This document shows positions 1-10,349 of a DNA stretch of 64,000 nucleotides, piece after piece. The first letter of the stretch is position 1; each line of letters opens with the position of its first letter. Below the pieces are notes generated by a model, which was given only the letters and a program-made list of their open reading frames with translations, searched no databases and had not been told where the DNA came from. Source of the DNA: Bedellia somnulentella (lineage: Eukaryota > Arthropoda > Insecta > Lepidoptera > Bedelliidae); assembly GCA_963576735.1 (NCBI GenBank), contig OY755182.1, positions 4,092,001-4,156,000 of the forward strand, in the 5' to 3' direction. The translations under genes were made by a program, and so were the position numbers.

Positions 1-225
1 TTATAATAGCACTATTCCATTTCTTCTTATAAATGGCGTTGTAAGAGGCGACTTAGGGGTATCGCGGCTTTTTAAGTGATTCTTGGGCATTGCAGTAGGA
101 GACCTATAACCAAAAACATATATATTAGAATGTTTTCCCCACTTAAATTCCAAAAATGACTTAAGAGCTTTCTGATTCTGAAACTCTAGCCACCCCTTGT
201 AGGGATTTCTATCTGTGAGTACACA
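1..225 (+). mobile_element. SINE-A fragment, old
   Basis: Diverged SINE-A copy cut by the window edge. It reads in family order: the ATAGCACTA start, the AAGAGGCGACTTAGGGGTAT block, TTCTTGGGCATTGCAG, the TTTTCCCCACTTAA block, and the tail AGCCACCCCTTGTAGGGATT followed by CTGTGAG. The (GTAT) tail is gone. An antisense frame here is a by-product of the repeat. Confidence 0.7.
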
Positions 226-704
226 GCACAAATAATTTCCTCCTATTCCATCGCATCGCAGGAGCTGTTTTACATAGCCTTTAAAAGTTTTATTGAAAAT
301 CCAACCCATAACTTTTATCGCGATAAACCTACCTGACCAGCAGAAATAGGCTTTTTGGCAATAAACGCGGTTTTCTGCGTCATTTCTATTGGCCTATTTA
401 TGGCACATTTATTTAATATAGTGGTATAAAATTTGATATACTTTGTTTTGCAGTGATATAAAGATTATTATTGTATTTGATTCAAAAATCATAGAAAATG
501 CGGGAAATAAGGATCTAGATAATTTATGAAAGCCTCATTACAGTCTGCATCACAGTTTTTTTAAGAATACTGAGGTTTGTTTATTTTAAAACTGGGTTTT
601 AAGGATCTATAAAGAATGTATCAAAAGTAAGACCTAGTATCTCGTATACTATAAAATATAACTAAAATACAGCGGAAATATTGATAAGGAGATAGAAATG
701 AGTG
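226..704. other. No recognisable feature
   Basis: AT-rich sequence with no convincing reading frame, RNA gene or repeat seen. Confidence 0.5.
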
Positions 705-870
705 TATAAAAACATAAATATACTCATCCCTAAAAGAGGTAGCCAGAGTATAGTAATTGTAAACTTTTCAGCAATTTTTAGAACTTAAGTTAAAGAAAAG
801 ATTGTACATGGAAAGTGATTGGTCTTCTACCACATCGCCCATCAATCACTTAAAAGGAATAGAGTGTATT
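705..870 (-). mobile_element. SINE-A fragment, very old
   Basis: Antisense SINE-A remnant: AAATATACTCATCCCTAAAA, GGTAGCCAGAG, AAAAGATTGTA, CACATCGCCCATCAATCACT are recognisable but separated by many substitutions and indels. Confidence 0.6.
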
Positions 871-1735
871 ATTTAGGTATTGTAATGTTTTTAGTAGTTT
901 AGGGTCCAGGATTCAATTTCGTTTTCCAATTGTAGTATTAACAAATGTATTTTATTAAAATTAAAACTATTGCGCAGCTTAAATGTAACATTTACTAACT
1001 TTGAATTGTAGTATTCATCAATAATTACTTTTTAGCTTAGCTTAGATAACAAATTTTACATAACAAAGAAGTCAAAATATGTTTCCAACTCTTTATTAAA
1101 TACAGTGATGTATAGTTGTGTAGAAATATGATTATTAATAGTAAAGATAATTAAATATAACACGTCACGTTAAATGATACTTTAATTATAATCAGACAAA
1201 AAACTATTCTGTGTGTTTTGGTAAAAAGTATCGGTGAAGTAGGTTAGGGTGTGCTTTAGTCAAACCATAAGACTTCGTAAATCATGATATATTGGTAGTA
1301 TTAATAAAAATTTTAACATTTTCGGTAGTCATGATAGTCATCAATTTTAAAATTAATATTGAAACATAGGAGACACATTAACCAATGACAAAAATAAAAA
1401 AAAGGAAACCTCGATAAAAATCTTTTGGCAATGTAAAATTTTAAAAAAGAAAGGATAAAACCGAAAATGTACATGTCACATCATATTGTTTTGTTTAAAA
1501 ATAGAATAAAAAATTGTTCACAGATACGCCATGAAGCTCCTGAATATCGTAATTTCGTAATTAACTGCAATGTGCGCCGAAACCAAAAATGCATCACACC
1601 CTAGAGATTAATACTGCGACAAATTAATTTTACTCAACTAACCTGAAAAATATAAATGCCATTTTTGTTTCGTTTGCACGAAAGCACTCACAAAAATATC
1701 ACTTTATTCACCAACCGTCTACACTCACTCACTCA
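871..1735. other. No recognisable feature
   Basis: Unique-looking AT-rich DNA. No frame above about 60 codons and no repeat recognised. Confidence 0.5.
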
Positions 1736-1739
1736 CGAA

Positions 1740-1862
1740 GTAAAACTTAGTTTAAATTCTCGTTGCGCGTCGTAGAAAAACTGCTACGTACTACGACCGC
1801 GCGTAGTCAGCGTTGTGATTCAACTGACTACGTAGACGGCTACGCGCAAGCCCGCATTAAGA
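1740..1862. repeat. CG-rich palindromic patch
   Basis: A compact patch rich in CGTA, TACG and GCGCG. TTGCGCGT near 1764 is mirrored by ACGCGCAA near 1845, and GTAGTCAG is mirrored by CTGACTAC with a 13-base loop. It may be the end of a small inverted-repeat transposon or a CpG-rich regulatory patch; neither can be decided here. Confidence 0.4.
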
Positions 1863-1865
1863 AAA

Positions 1866-2397
1866 TGAAATTGCTAAGAAAAGTTAATCTTATAAACAGA
1901 ATGAGAGCAACTTTCATGAAACATTTCTTATGAATTGGTGTATCAGCAGTTTAGTTTTGCACATTTCTAATGTATTTCTCTATTTTACTTATGTCAATAC
2001 TTTTATCCTGAAAAATATCTTCAGTATATTAATCCTTGTTGTTATACCTTATATGAATAACTTTTGCCCATGATCTTTGAAATTAAATATGATATTCATA
2101 ACGCGTTGAATGTATGATACAAACCTTTTAAATTAGCATATTCATCTACAAAGTTCTACAAAGTGGCTGTGACAATGTAATAAAAACCTTGAGATACAAT
2201 AAGGAGTAAGTTTGGACCTACATTGCGATATTTATTGCCTTGTAAAGGCGTGACAAAAAAAAAGACTGAATTTATGAAGTATTTTTAATAATGAATAAAT
2301 TAATAGGGACATATTATACACAGATCAAGTTAGCCCCAAACTAAGTAGAACTTGTATTATGGGATACTAACTCAACGATATATTAAATATAATATAA
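1866..2397. other. No recognisable feature
   Basis: AT-rich DNA without recognised genes or repeats. Confidence 0.5.
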
Positions 2398-2632
2398 TCC
2401 TATTAATATTATAAATCTGAAAGTTTAGAGAGTGTTTGTGTGTTTGAGGCAAAAAGGCTCCTCAAGTACATAATGTATATTAATCAAATTTGGCAGAATG
2501 CTAGTACTTTTTATCCCGGAAAAATTTTACTAATAAAATATTCACGCCTGATAGAACTAAGAGTATCGGGAAAAACGCCTTAAGCTTTGTCATAAACAAA
2601 TTTGACAGTACGAAGTCTGTCAGGTCAGCTAG
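2398..2632 (+). mobile_element. Non-autonomous Helitron, type 1
   Basis: It starts TCCTATTAATATTATAAATC and ends CAGGTCAGCTAG, with host A before and T after, the Helitron signature. A short stem (GACAG...CTGTC around CGAAGT) lies just before the CTAG end. The 22,779-23,167 element has the same ends, so this is a family, here shortened internally. There is no coding capacity; mobilisation would need Rep/Helicase from elsewhere. Confidence 0.75.
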
Positions 2633-3185
2633 TACACATATAAATTACATCCACGACTAACAAACAATCGTTTTATGCTTATTTATTAAAATCTCTTAAC
2701 TATCAACAATATGACCCAAGACAAAAAAGTCATAGCTAACAAAGAATTAATCTTTTAGCCACAGTTATGATAAAATCTAGCTGTCTATCTGTCACAGTAG
2801 AAACGTGAATCAAAAACCTCTACTAGCTTTTATTCAAGTTTTCCTTAGTCAGTCGTTTCTTTTTAAAACTAAGAACTAAACAGAGACAGATGCAGTAGTT
2901 CTGGTTTTTCATGTGTTAAGTATTTAAGAGTTATGGCTAAGGACCCTTATCATCGTTCAGACTTACGTCAGAGTTAAACCAATTTGTAGAAGGATTACGT
3001 GAGGATTCGTTTTGCTCTGCAGTCAATTTGTTTAATGTGCGCCTAGAAATATTATTTCTTGGAATTCACTTGAATGGGATTTCAGTTGTAAGAGGACAAC
3101 CAGATTTTTTATAATAATAAAATAAAACATACATACATATACTGGTGCTGTTAGTTCTCATTTGGGTAGGCAGAAACTATCAATC
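2633..3185. other. No recognisable feature
   Basis: Nothing recognised apart from a short CATA run near 3130. Confidence 0.45.
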
Positions 3186-3186
3186 G

Positions 3187-3313
3187 TATTGGGGCTTTTT
3201 ATTAGTTTTTTGGGCGATGGGGTTGGAGACCCATCACCAAAAACCTTTATTTTTACCATCTTTTCCCCACTCAACTTCCAAAAGTGGCTGAGGAATTTAC
3301 CTCTCTAGCTTCG
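3187..3313 (+). mobile_element. SINE-A, middle fragment
   Basis: Contains TATTGGGGCTTTTTATTAG, GGTTGGAGACCCATCACC and TTTTCCCCACTCAACTTCC in family order; both ends are missing. Its 3' side abuts an inverted RTE relic. Confidence 0.8.
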
Positions 3314-3530
3314 TTCATATCCATCAATCATTTCATACATGTGCTCTTTTATTTTTTATACTTCTGACATCTGCCATTTTGAGCTATTTCTCTGTTTGGT
3401 CCAAATGAGTCCTCCAAGGTAGTTCTCTACTAACTTAACTTTTCACATTGGCTCTATAGATCTCTTTCACCAATTGTCTATCATTCATCCTCTCTATTGT
3501 GTCCTATACTGGATGTATTTAAGCAGCTAA
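3314..3530 (-). pseudogene. RTE-like LINE ORF2 C-terminal relic (copy 1)
   Basis: The reverse complement aligns by eye with the 55.6 kb relic: GAAAGAGATCTATAGAGCC, AATGTG, TAGTAGAG and AATAAAAGAGCACATG occur in the same order. The frame is broken by several indels. In the better copies this stretch encodes the RGRPRKTFLDQ ... DRTKWRSIV end of an RTE-type reverse transcriptase protein. It is non-functional. Confidence 0.55.
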
Positions 3531-3594
3531 AGGCATGCGTTTCCGAATTCCTTTAATACAATTGTATTATTTGTATCTCAGGTACAAATAAATC

Positions 3595-3850
3595 AGCTAC
3601 GTCACGTGTTAGTTTGAACTTGTGTTTAAAGTACCCACGTTATAATTGAACGGCGGTGCTTTCACTTGATAAGGGGTAAGCCTATCTCCGCTTTGCTCAC
3701 TATTAGACAAATTGTTACAGCTAAGACATGTGTTTGGGTCTGTTTATAGTGTTTTGTCTCATCATAAACAACTTTGATAAATTTAATACACTGCATTACT
3801 AAAGAAAAAAACACATATCTGTAGGCCCGACTCAAGAATTAAACTTGGTG
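3595..3850 (-). mobile_element. SINE-B fragment, old
   Basis: Antisense, strongly diverged SINE-B: AAAGTACCCACGTT, CACTTGATAAGGGGTAAGCC, GTGTTTTGTCTCATC, TTTACTAAAG-type block and TGTAGGCCCGACTCAAGAAT remain. The tRNA head is lost. Confidence 0.6.
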
Positions 3851-3977
3851 GAAGAAGAAAGCTTAAATAAGACCCTATGCAAAAAGTAAAAGAATTGCAT
3901 TCAAATAAATTAATATCTTTTTAAATATATTTTGTAAGGTTAATTATAGTATTTTCTAAGATTTTCACGATTACACA

Positions 3978-4132
3978 TTATAATTGAAACAACTTTGATT
4001 GAATTTGATTGAATCAACTCAGTCTTCCCGTGACGATGATAACTGAAAAGTTTTCGAAACGTCGGGCTTTAAAAATAATGTAATAACACGGGATTAAAAT
4101 ATCCGAAAATCTAAAAGTCGTTTCAATTATAA
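3978..4132. repeat. Inverted repeat around a CGAAACGTCGGG core
   Basis: TTATAATTGAAAC at 3978-3990 is exactly inverted at 4120-4132. Between them are a broken hairpin CCCGTGACG...CGTCGGG and the phrase TTTTCGAAACGTCGG. Such phrases occur in untranslated parts of some invertebrate retroelements, but the family is not identified. Confidence 0.4.
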
Positions 4133-4439
4133 GGTTAATTATGTCACATGTCACTTTATTTATTTATATTCATTCGATAAGTTTTCTTCCCCTCCCTTGA
4201 AAAGCCAAAAGTGTATAACAAACATACAATGCGTGTTAAGCTATATAAAAAAATACACTATATTTGCAAACAAAACACTCTTGCTGTAAAATATCTCTAG
4301 TATATTCTCAGTTCTAAAATGGCACTACTTCCTTAGAGAAAATTTATTCAACCCATATTTCTTAGTATAAGAATTAAAAATTATCCTACAACAAAGCATA
4401 TAACTATTTCAACAGTGATTCGGCCTCAAACTTAAACTC

Positions 4440-4530
4440 CAACGTATAAAGTGACGCCGTATAGCCCTGAATACTAATATGAGAGGCAGAGGCAGAGGTA
4501 CTAATACTTCTGAATATCACTTGTGAAAAA
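4440..4530 (-). mobile_element. SINE-B tail fragment
   Basis: CGCCGTATAGCCCTGAATA then GGCAGAGGTACTAATACTTC and TGAATATCAC: the 3' part of SINE-B in antisense, about 90 bp. Confidence 0.6.
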
Positions 4531-4544
4531 TGACAAATTGTGTT

Positions 4545-4777
4545 CAGACATACATACATAAATATACTCACGGCTATATTTCCCTAGAAGGGGTAGCCAG
4601 AGCTAAGAAATTATAAATTCCTCAGCCACTTTTGGAAGTTGAGTGGGGAAAAGATGGTAAAAAATAAAGGTTTTTGGTGATGGGTCTCCAACCGCATCGC
4701 CCAAAAATCTAGTCGCCTCTTACGACACCCGTGGGTAGAAAGGGGTAGCGACATTCTAAGCCGGCACTACGCGGCGG
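4545..4777 (-). mobile_element. SINE-A, nearly full length (CGGGTGT subfamily)
   Basis: Runs from the (CATA) tail complement through CTCACGGCTATATTTCCCTA, GGGGTAGCCAGAGC and GGTGATGGGTCTCCAACC to CATTCTAAGCCGGCACTAC. It belongs to the subfamily with GACACCCGTGGGTAGAAAGG rather than TACACCCACCGGAAG. Confidence 0.85.
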
Positions 4778-4874
4778 CGGGTGTTCAGAGTACCCACATT
4801 TGGGTAGGTGAGTGGGATTCTAACCTGAGAAACTGAGAAAATATTATGTAACTGCTAAATAACTTAGTAATGTC

Positions 4875-4965
4875 ACACACTTAAACACACATTCACATAT
4901 ACACACACATACTATCACAAACAAACACACACACAAACATATTCACTCACACAAAACACACGGTT
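4875..4965. repeat. CA-rich low-complexity tract
   Basis: Imperfect CACA/ACAT run with interruptions; probably part of a retroelement 3' untranslated region continuing to 5,371. Confidence 0.6.
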
Positions 4966-5234
4966 GATTACGTACATTTAATAAAAAAAATTATGGTAAT
5001 TATTAACTTGTTAGTAATAAAATAGCTTAAAATTTAAAATGTTTAATTAAATTTTTTCTTTATTTTTTTTTATTTTTTCTTGTAAACATTCAAGTATTAA
5101 TTCTACAGAATATTAATATAATTTTATTGTAATATAACTAAAAATGTACATTTTACATATATTGACAAAAGTAATATATAAAATGAAATTAAAATTGTTA
5201 ACAATGTAAATTTGTAATATTATGATTATGAAAT

Positions 5235-5371
5235 AAATATGTTACCACACTATGCCACGAAACGGAGGACCGACGCTGTCCTGTTACAGGCCCTACGGGG
5301 CTTACTAGGATAGGTCGAAATGTATAATGTTTTTGTTATGATGAATGAAATAAATGTTTTTTTTTTTTTTA
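5235..5371 (+). mobile_element. LINE 3' end with homopolymer tail
   Basis: CACGAAACGGAGGACCGACG, the palindromic GGCCCTACGGGGC, then ATGAATGAAATAAATG followed by about 14 T. This has the layout of a 5'-truncated non-LTR retroelement tail. No coding sequence remains and the clade is not assignable. Confidence 0.5.
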
Positions 5372-5423
5372 ACCATACCCCTCTGCGTGAATGGCTACGG
5401 TGCACCCCACTGAGCCACGGTTA

Positions 5424-5600
5424 CATATACATATTCATACATATTCTCACGGCCATAAATCTCAAAAAGGAGTAGCCATAGCTTCCAAGCTTAAAGCTTA
5501 TTCGCCACTTACAACACCCTCTGGTAGAAATGGGTAGTGACATTCTATGCCGGCACAATAAAGTATCCTTGGTGATGGGTCTCTAACCGCATCGCCCAAA
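5424..5600 (-). mobile_element. SINE-A, internally rearranged
   Basis: The tail block (TTCTCACGGCCATAAATCTC) is followed directly by the 5' block (CATTCTATGCCGGCAC) and only then by the middle block (GGTGATGGGTCTCTAACC). The segment order is permuted relative to other copies, suggesting two truncated copies or a local rearrangement. Confidence 0.7.
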
Positions 5601-5945
5601 AACCGCTTAGAAAAGCCCCATATAAAGAAAAAAATTCACGAGTGAAGCACAGACGAAATGAATATAAAATCGCAACACCTTTCTGGTATACAACAAAAAA
5701 CGGTTTTATTTTCATTTTGCCACTCAATAAATCTGAAAAACATTTTGCGTTTTCAATGCAAACATTTATGCCAAAGCATTTTATGAGAGTGGCAATCTAT
5801 TCGTAGGCAATTTAAACATCCTATTACCATCGCAACTTCTGATACGTTGGAGAGTTAAATGCCGATGGCTAATTGCACTGTGGTTTTGTTTGCGTTCGAT
5901 TTTAGTATTGGAACTTGCGTGGTCCAAAAATTTATCTCAATACTT
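5600..5945. repeat. Direct duplication, unit 1
   Basis: Nearly identical to 6308-6643, about 710 bp downstream, with a handful of substitutions and indels. The unit begins in a SINE-A remnant (AAAGCCCCATATAAAG) and ends just before a (CATA) tail. No coding sense is apparent, and the short minus-strand frame here is not convincing. Confidence 0.85.
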
Positions 5946-5946
5946 G

Positions 5947-6048
5947 CATACATACATATTCTCACGGCTATAAATCCCTAGAAGAATCCCTAGCTCTGGC
6001 TACCCCTTCAAGGGATTTATAGCCGTGAGTATATGTATGTATGTATGT
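5947..6048. mobile_element. Head-to-head SINE-A 3' ends
   Basis: A minus-strand SINE-A tail (CTCACGGCTATAAATCCCT) meets a plus-strand tail (AGGGATTTATAGCCGTGAG then (GTAT)n) with about 30 bp between. The result is a 100 bp palindrome able to extrude a hairpin. Confidence 0.8.
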
Positions 6049-6206
6049 GTAGATACTGAAGATTGATACTGTAGTAATCACGCTGTGTAGGCTTAGAATG
6101 GCAATAACCCATCAACCGAGGCCAACGAGACCAAACGAGAGCCATTTGTTCTGCCTACATGTTGAGCTCGAGGCATTAATTTAATAATAAATAAGAAAAA
6201 GCATCA
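6049..6206. repeat. Repeat block P, empty SINE-B site
   Basis: ATACTGAAGATTGATACTGT, CCATCAACCGAGGCC, TGCCTACATGTTGAGCTCG and AATAAGAAAAAGCATCAA recur at 7546-8073, where a SINE-B interrupts them. This copy preserves the uninterrupted junction GGCATTAATTTAATAATAAA. Confidence 0.8.
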
Positions 6207-6303
6207 ACATACACAATTACACATACATACATACATATACTCACGGCTATAAATCCCGTAACGGGGTAGCCAGAGCTTTGGAATGAAAAATTCCTCAGCC
6301 ACT
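6207..6303 (-). mobile_element. SINE-A 3' fragment
   Basis: (CATA)4 then CTCACGGCTATAAATCCCGT, GGGGTAGCCAGAGC and TTCCTCAGCCACTTTTA. It breaks off where duplication unit 2 starts. Confidence 0.8.
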
Positions 6304-6307
6304 TTTA

Positions 6308-6643
6308 AAAAAAGCCCCATTTAAAGAAAAAAAATCACGAGTGAAGCACAGACGAAATGAATATAAAATCGCAACACCTTTCCGGTATACAAAAAAAACC
6401 GTTTTATTTTCATTTTGCCGCTCAATAAATCTGAAAAACATTTTGCGTTTTCAATGCAAACATTTATGCCAAAGCATTTTATGAGAGTGGCAATCTATTC
6501 GTAGGCAATTTAAGCGTCCTATTACCATTGCAACTTCAGATACGTTGGAGAGTTAAATGCCGATGGTTAATTGCACTGTGGTTTTGTTTGCGTTCGATTT
6601 TAGTATTGGAACTTGCGTGGTCCAAATATTTATCTCAATACAT
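6308..6643. repeat. Direct duplication, unit 2
   Basis: Second copy of 5600-5945 in the same orientation. Both are followed by a minus-strand SINE-A tail, so the duplicated segment probably included SINE-A sequence on both sides, consistent with unequal exchange between SINE-A copies. Confidence 0.85.
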
Positions 6644-6872
6644 ACATAAATACATATACTCACGGCTATAAATCCCAAAAAGGGGTAGCCAGTGCTAAGA
6701 AATTGGAAATTCGTCGAAAAAAGATGGTGAGATAATGGTTGTTGGTGATGGGTCTCCAACCATATCGCCTAAAAATCCCTTAGAAGCCCCAATACCGTAA
6801 GTCGCCTTTCACGTACACCCACCGGATCGAATATAGTAGTTGTATTCTAAGCCGACCCTACACAGCAACTCA
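6643..6872 (-). mobile_element. SINE-A copy
   Basis: Full span from a CATA-type tail to GCCGACCCTACACAGC, with a small deletion in the middle and TACACCCACCGG at the 5' block. Confidence 0.8.
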
Positions 6873-6935
6873 TAGTATCCCAAAAATCTTAATCAACCGT
6901 GATGGATACCATGTAGTTTCAGTTTAGAATTTCAC

Positions 6936-7127
6936 TACTCTTTCTACCCGCGTGTGTCGTAAGAGGCGACTAAGGGTAGGAGATTTTAAAGTGGTTTTTG
7001 GACGATGCGGATTTCTACCATCTAGTAAACTGCTAAATGTGGCTGAGGAGATTCTAGGTCCGAGGCTCTGGCTACCCCCTTTTTGGCATGGATATTGCGA
7101 TATATGTATGTATGGTTATTCAACTGT
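6936..7127 (+). mobile_element. SINE-A copy, diverged
   Basis: CTACCCGCGTGTGTCGTAAG, GGCGACTAAGGGTA, GGACGATGCGGATTTCTACC, GGCTCTGGCTACCCCC and a terminal ATGTATGTATG. The plus-strand frame over it is incidental. Confidence 0.75.
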
Positions 7128-7545
7128 ATTTCATTTATAATCCCAATAAAAAAAAAAACATTTATTATCGTGTTTTGTCAGTTGACTTAATACTAATGTG
7201 TAAATGTCAAATTGTGGCAATCAATCCATTATTTGGTAAGCAATAAAGTTATTTGGATCAATTTATTGAAACAACAACAAGATCATATCAAACATTAACA
7301 TGAAATATGATTCGCGCTCGGCATAGGAAGTTAGTTAATATTATGTATGAGAATTATGGAGGCCTTGATCGATTCTGCAACAAAGCTATAGGACGTAAGG
7401 AATTTCTGATAATTGTTCTACAGACATAGTGTGATAGGCAAACTACCTCCCGTATCGGATCTACATTAGTTTGAAATTATAACGAAGTTTTTTTATAATA
7501 ACTTACTCAATTTTTAACAAGTCTTGATAAAGATAGATAGATACT
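7128..7545. other. No recognisable feature
   Basis: AT-rich DNA following the SINE; an A-run at about 7147. Nothing else recognised. Confidence 0.45.
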
Positions 7546-8073
7546 GAAGATACTGTAGTAATCATGCTGTGTAGTGTAGGCTTAGAATGACAATTACCCA
7601 TCAACCGAGGCCGTCGAGACCAAACGAGAGCCATTTGTTCTGCCTACATGTTGAGCTCGAGGCATTAATTTAATATCATATAACATAACATAAACGTTCA
7701 CGCCGTTTATGCCCGAAGGGGTTGGCAGAGGTACCAATACCTCTGAACTCACATGGCAGCGCCATCTAGTGTCCAGAGAAGGTACCCACGTTTTGCTTAG
7801 ACAGTGCACTCACGTGATAGGGGGCAGGCCTATCGCCGTTTTGTACGAATACACTGTCACATGACTAAGTACAACTCAGCCATGTGGGTTTCCTCACGAT
7901 TTTTTCCCTCACCGTTAACAACCATGACAAATTAACCACACAGATGACTTTTGAAAAGACAAATCGGTGTAGGCCCGACCCAGGATTGGAACTGACGCCC
8001 TTCTGTTTTCGGGCGGGTGTTCTACCCACTGGACTATCATGTTTATTTAATAATAAATAAGAAAAAGCATCAA
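7546..8073. repeat. Repeat block P, interrupted copy
   Basis: Second copy of block P (see 6049-6206). The two halves, 7546-7675 and 8045-8073, are separated by a SINE-B insertion. Confidence 0.8.
7676..8044 (-). mobile_element. SINE-B, full-length with 8 bp target duplication
   Basis: Antisense tRNA-derived SINE. The head (at the right end) reads on the minus strand GATAGTCCAGTGGGTAGAAC (A box) and, further in, a B-box-like GTTCCAATCCTGGGTCGGG. The body has the ATCGTGAGGAAACCCACATG core and the tail reads to TATGTTATG. ATTTAATA is repeated exactly at 7668-7675 and 8045-8052. Block P at 6049-6206 shows the empty site, which fixes both insertion boundaries. It is transcribed by RNA polymerase III in principle and encodes nothing. 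Confidence 0.88.
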
Positions 8074-8292
8074 ATCTCAAACTAATAAGGATAAAAGATA
8101 GCTTAACGTTCCCTGTGAATCATAACATATCAGGTGTTTGAAGCCGATAATATCCTTCCAAACTGGATTAAATCTTACAAATATAATTTTGTCATTTTAC
8201 CCCCGGAAATCGATCCCAAGATGTCTGAAAATGAACCTAAGCGCTTTACCGCAAGGTCACGGAGGCATTCATTATAAAATATAAATTTTAGT
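8074..8292. other. No recognisable feature
   Basis: Short unique-looking stretch; CGCTTTACCGCAAGGTCACG near 8,235 resembles a tRNA-like SINE head remnant but is too short to call. Confidence 0.35.
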
Positions 8293-9194
8293 TCTTTATA
8301 TATACTTTTAATAAATCTGTAGAGAGGTCATTTCTGTACATTAAATATATTTTCAAAATAACTATTAGGCGGTGATTAGGGATCGATACTGATGCCAAAA
8401 ATGGAATCAGTAAAATTTTTGTCTGTCTGTCTGTCTGTCGGTTTGTATGTTCCTTATGGAAACAAAAACTACTCGACGGATTTAAACGAAACTTGGTACA
8501 ATTATTCTTCATAGTCCTGGGCAGGTTAAAGTATACTTTTCGGCAAAGTAGTGAAGGGAGATTTTGGAAAATTTTGGGATAACGGGAGAAGTTACTATTT
8601 TTATGCTTCTGTCGCGTGTGCATGGTTAAAGTTACATAGAAAACACGTATGACGGAAATATCATACATAAAATTGTCTAAAAAATATTCCGCAACAGCAT
8701 ATGTCTATATTTTATGGTTGACTCACAATAGCACGTGTAACTCCTGATAGCTTAGCAGTTTGGAGCATTCTGCTTATATATGTTTACTTACTTTTATAGT
8801 ACTCTCAAACATACCTTATTTTAAAAAAAAATACATTACTACCAATTCAATAAAAAAAGAATTATAGAAATCGGTATAGAAACACCAAAATTATACATGA
8901 AAAATAATAGTCGCACGCGACCTAAACCAAATCTTTACTAATTTACATATTATATACTAGATGACGCCAGTAGCACGCATCCTACATCGCGGTAGGTTTT
9001 TAGATTGTTATAAAATACTTCATAGCCGTTTACTCAACTTTAACTGTCCCAACTCAACTCGAAAATCAGCTTATTTGTGGAGATACTGAACAGTTCATAA
9101 AAGCGCTTTTAAAATCACAAAGAGCAGTGAATGAAGAAATATCAGTTATTTTTTAAAACTACGCTACCTGTGCGAAGCTAGGCCCATCCACTAG
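8293..9194 (+). mobile_element. Non-autonomous Helitron, type 2
   Basis: About 900 bp, homologous to 21,584-22,566 throughout: AATAAATCTGTAGAGAGGTC near the start, (GTCT)n, GGAAACAAAAACTACTCGAC, then GTGCGAAGCTAGG before the terminal CACTAG followed by T. The 5' TC is less clear here than in the second copy. A 126-codon minus-strand frame crosses the element but is absent from the sister copy, so it is not treated as a gene. Confidence 0.75.
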
Positions 9195-9205
9195 TATTAA
9201 AATAA

Positions 9206-9458
9206 AGGTGCCGTGTTGTGTTGGCTTAGAATAGCACTACCCCGTTTCTACCGATGGGTGTACGTAAGAGGCGCCTAACGTTATTAGGGCTTTTAAGGAA
9301 TTTTTTGGCGATGTGGTTGGAGACCCATCACCAACAACATTTACTTTACCAACTTTTCCCCATTCAACTTTCAAAAGTGGCTGAGGAGTTTCTAATTCCT
9401 TAGCTCTGGTTACCCCTTCTAGGGATTTATAGCCGTAAGTATATGTATGTATGTATGG
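9206..9458 (+). mobile_element. SINE-A, full length
   Basis: Starts GCCGTGTTGTGTTGGCTTAG and ends TTATAGCCGTAAGTATATG plus (GTAT)2. It follows the Helitron end by about a dozen bases. Confidence 0.85.
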
Positions 9459-9649
9459 GGGCTCCAACCTTACACTTCTGTAAAAAAACCATGAAACTGA
9501 ATAATTTTTTTTGTATTTTGTATTTGTATGTATGAAAGGTTAAAATAGTACAAGAAGTAGAACAATTGCATCATATTAAAATAAATTTAATTTCTTGCAA
9601 ATAATTCAATCTAATATACTATTACAAATTTTATCACCCAAAAAATTAT
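9459..9649. other. No recognisable feature
   Basis: AT-rich spacer between two SINE-A copies. Confidence 0.4.
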
Positions 9650-9892
9650 AGTGCCGTGTAGTGTCGGCTTTGAATAACACTACCCTATTTCTACCCGTGG
9701 GTGATTGTAAGGGTAAAGGGGCTTTTTAAGTGATTTTTGGGCGATGTGGTTGGACACCCGTCACCAAAAACATTAATTATCACATCTTTTCCCCAATCAA
9801 CTTCCAAAAGTGGCTGAGGAATTTCTCATTCCAAAGCTCGGGCTACCCCGTTAAGGGATTTATAGCCGTGAGTATATGTATGAGTATAGGTA
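9650..9892 (+). mobile_element. SINE-A, full length (GTGATTG subfamily)
   Basis: GCCGTGTAGTGTCGGCTTTG start, CCCGTGGGTGATTGTAAGG in place of the TACGTAAG block, GGTTGGACACCCGTCACC and a short GTATATGTATGAG tail. The GATCACCCACGGG-type copies (for example 23.2 kb) belong to the same subgroup. Confidence 0.83.
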
Positions 9893-10349
9893 TGTGTAAA
9901 AATTATACATAATTCTTGTTTGTTTTATACTAACATTGTAAATTCGTTTATTTATTTCTGTAGTTTTCAGTAAAGTTTAAATCATTTTCTTCTTCAACAT
10001 TACTCTCTTGTTTTATATAAAATAGCTTTAAAAAAGAATAGAATCACAAGGCAATTTCTAGTAAACAATAAAATCCAAGACTGTTTTCTTTCTTATACTT
10101 TAGGTACGCAATCTTCGTCGCAGCGGAAATGTCCCGGAGGCTTTATTTCCGACCTACCATAAAAAGGCTTTGACTATGAATACAACCACTGATCTTACGA
10201 TTTTGATTCTGTGTTAATACTTTGAAGTCAACAATTTTTCTTGGTACAAAGCCAAAAAACTGATACTGTTCTCAAACAAATTAATAAAAAATATGCAGAC
10301 GATTTTTTTCAACAGCATAATAAATCTTGAGATATTTTATGTGTATCTG
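9893..10349. other. No recognisable feature
   Basis: AT-rich DNA, nothing recognised. Confidence 0.45.

Noticed and set aside
8288..8668. 126-codon minus frame
   Set aside because: Entirely within a Helitron whose sister copy does not keep it open; the TDRQTDRQT stretch is just the (GTCT)n microsatellite.
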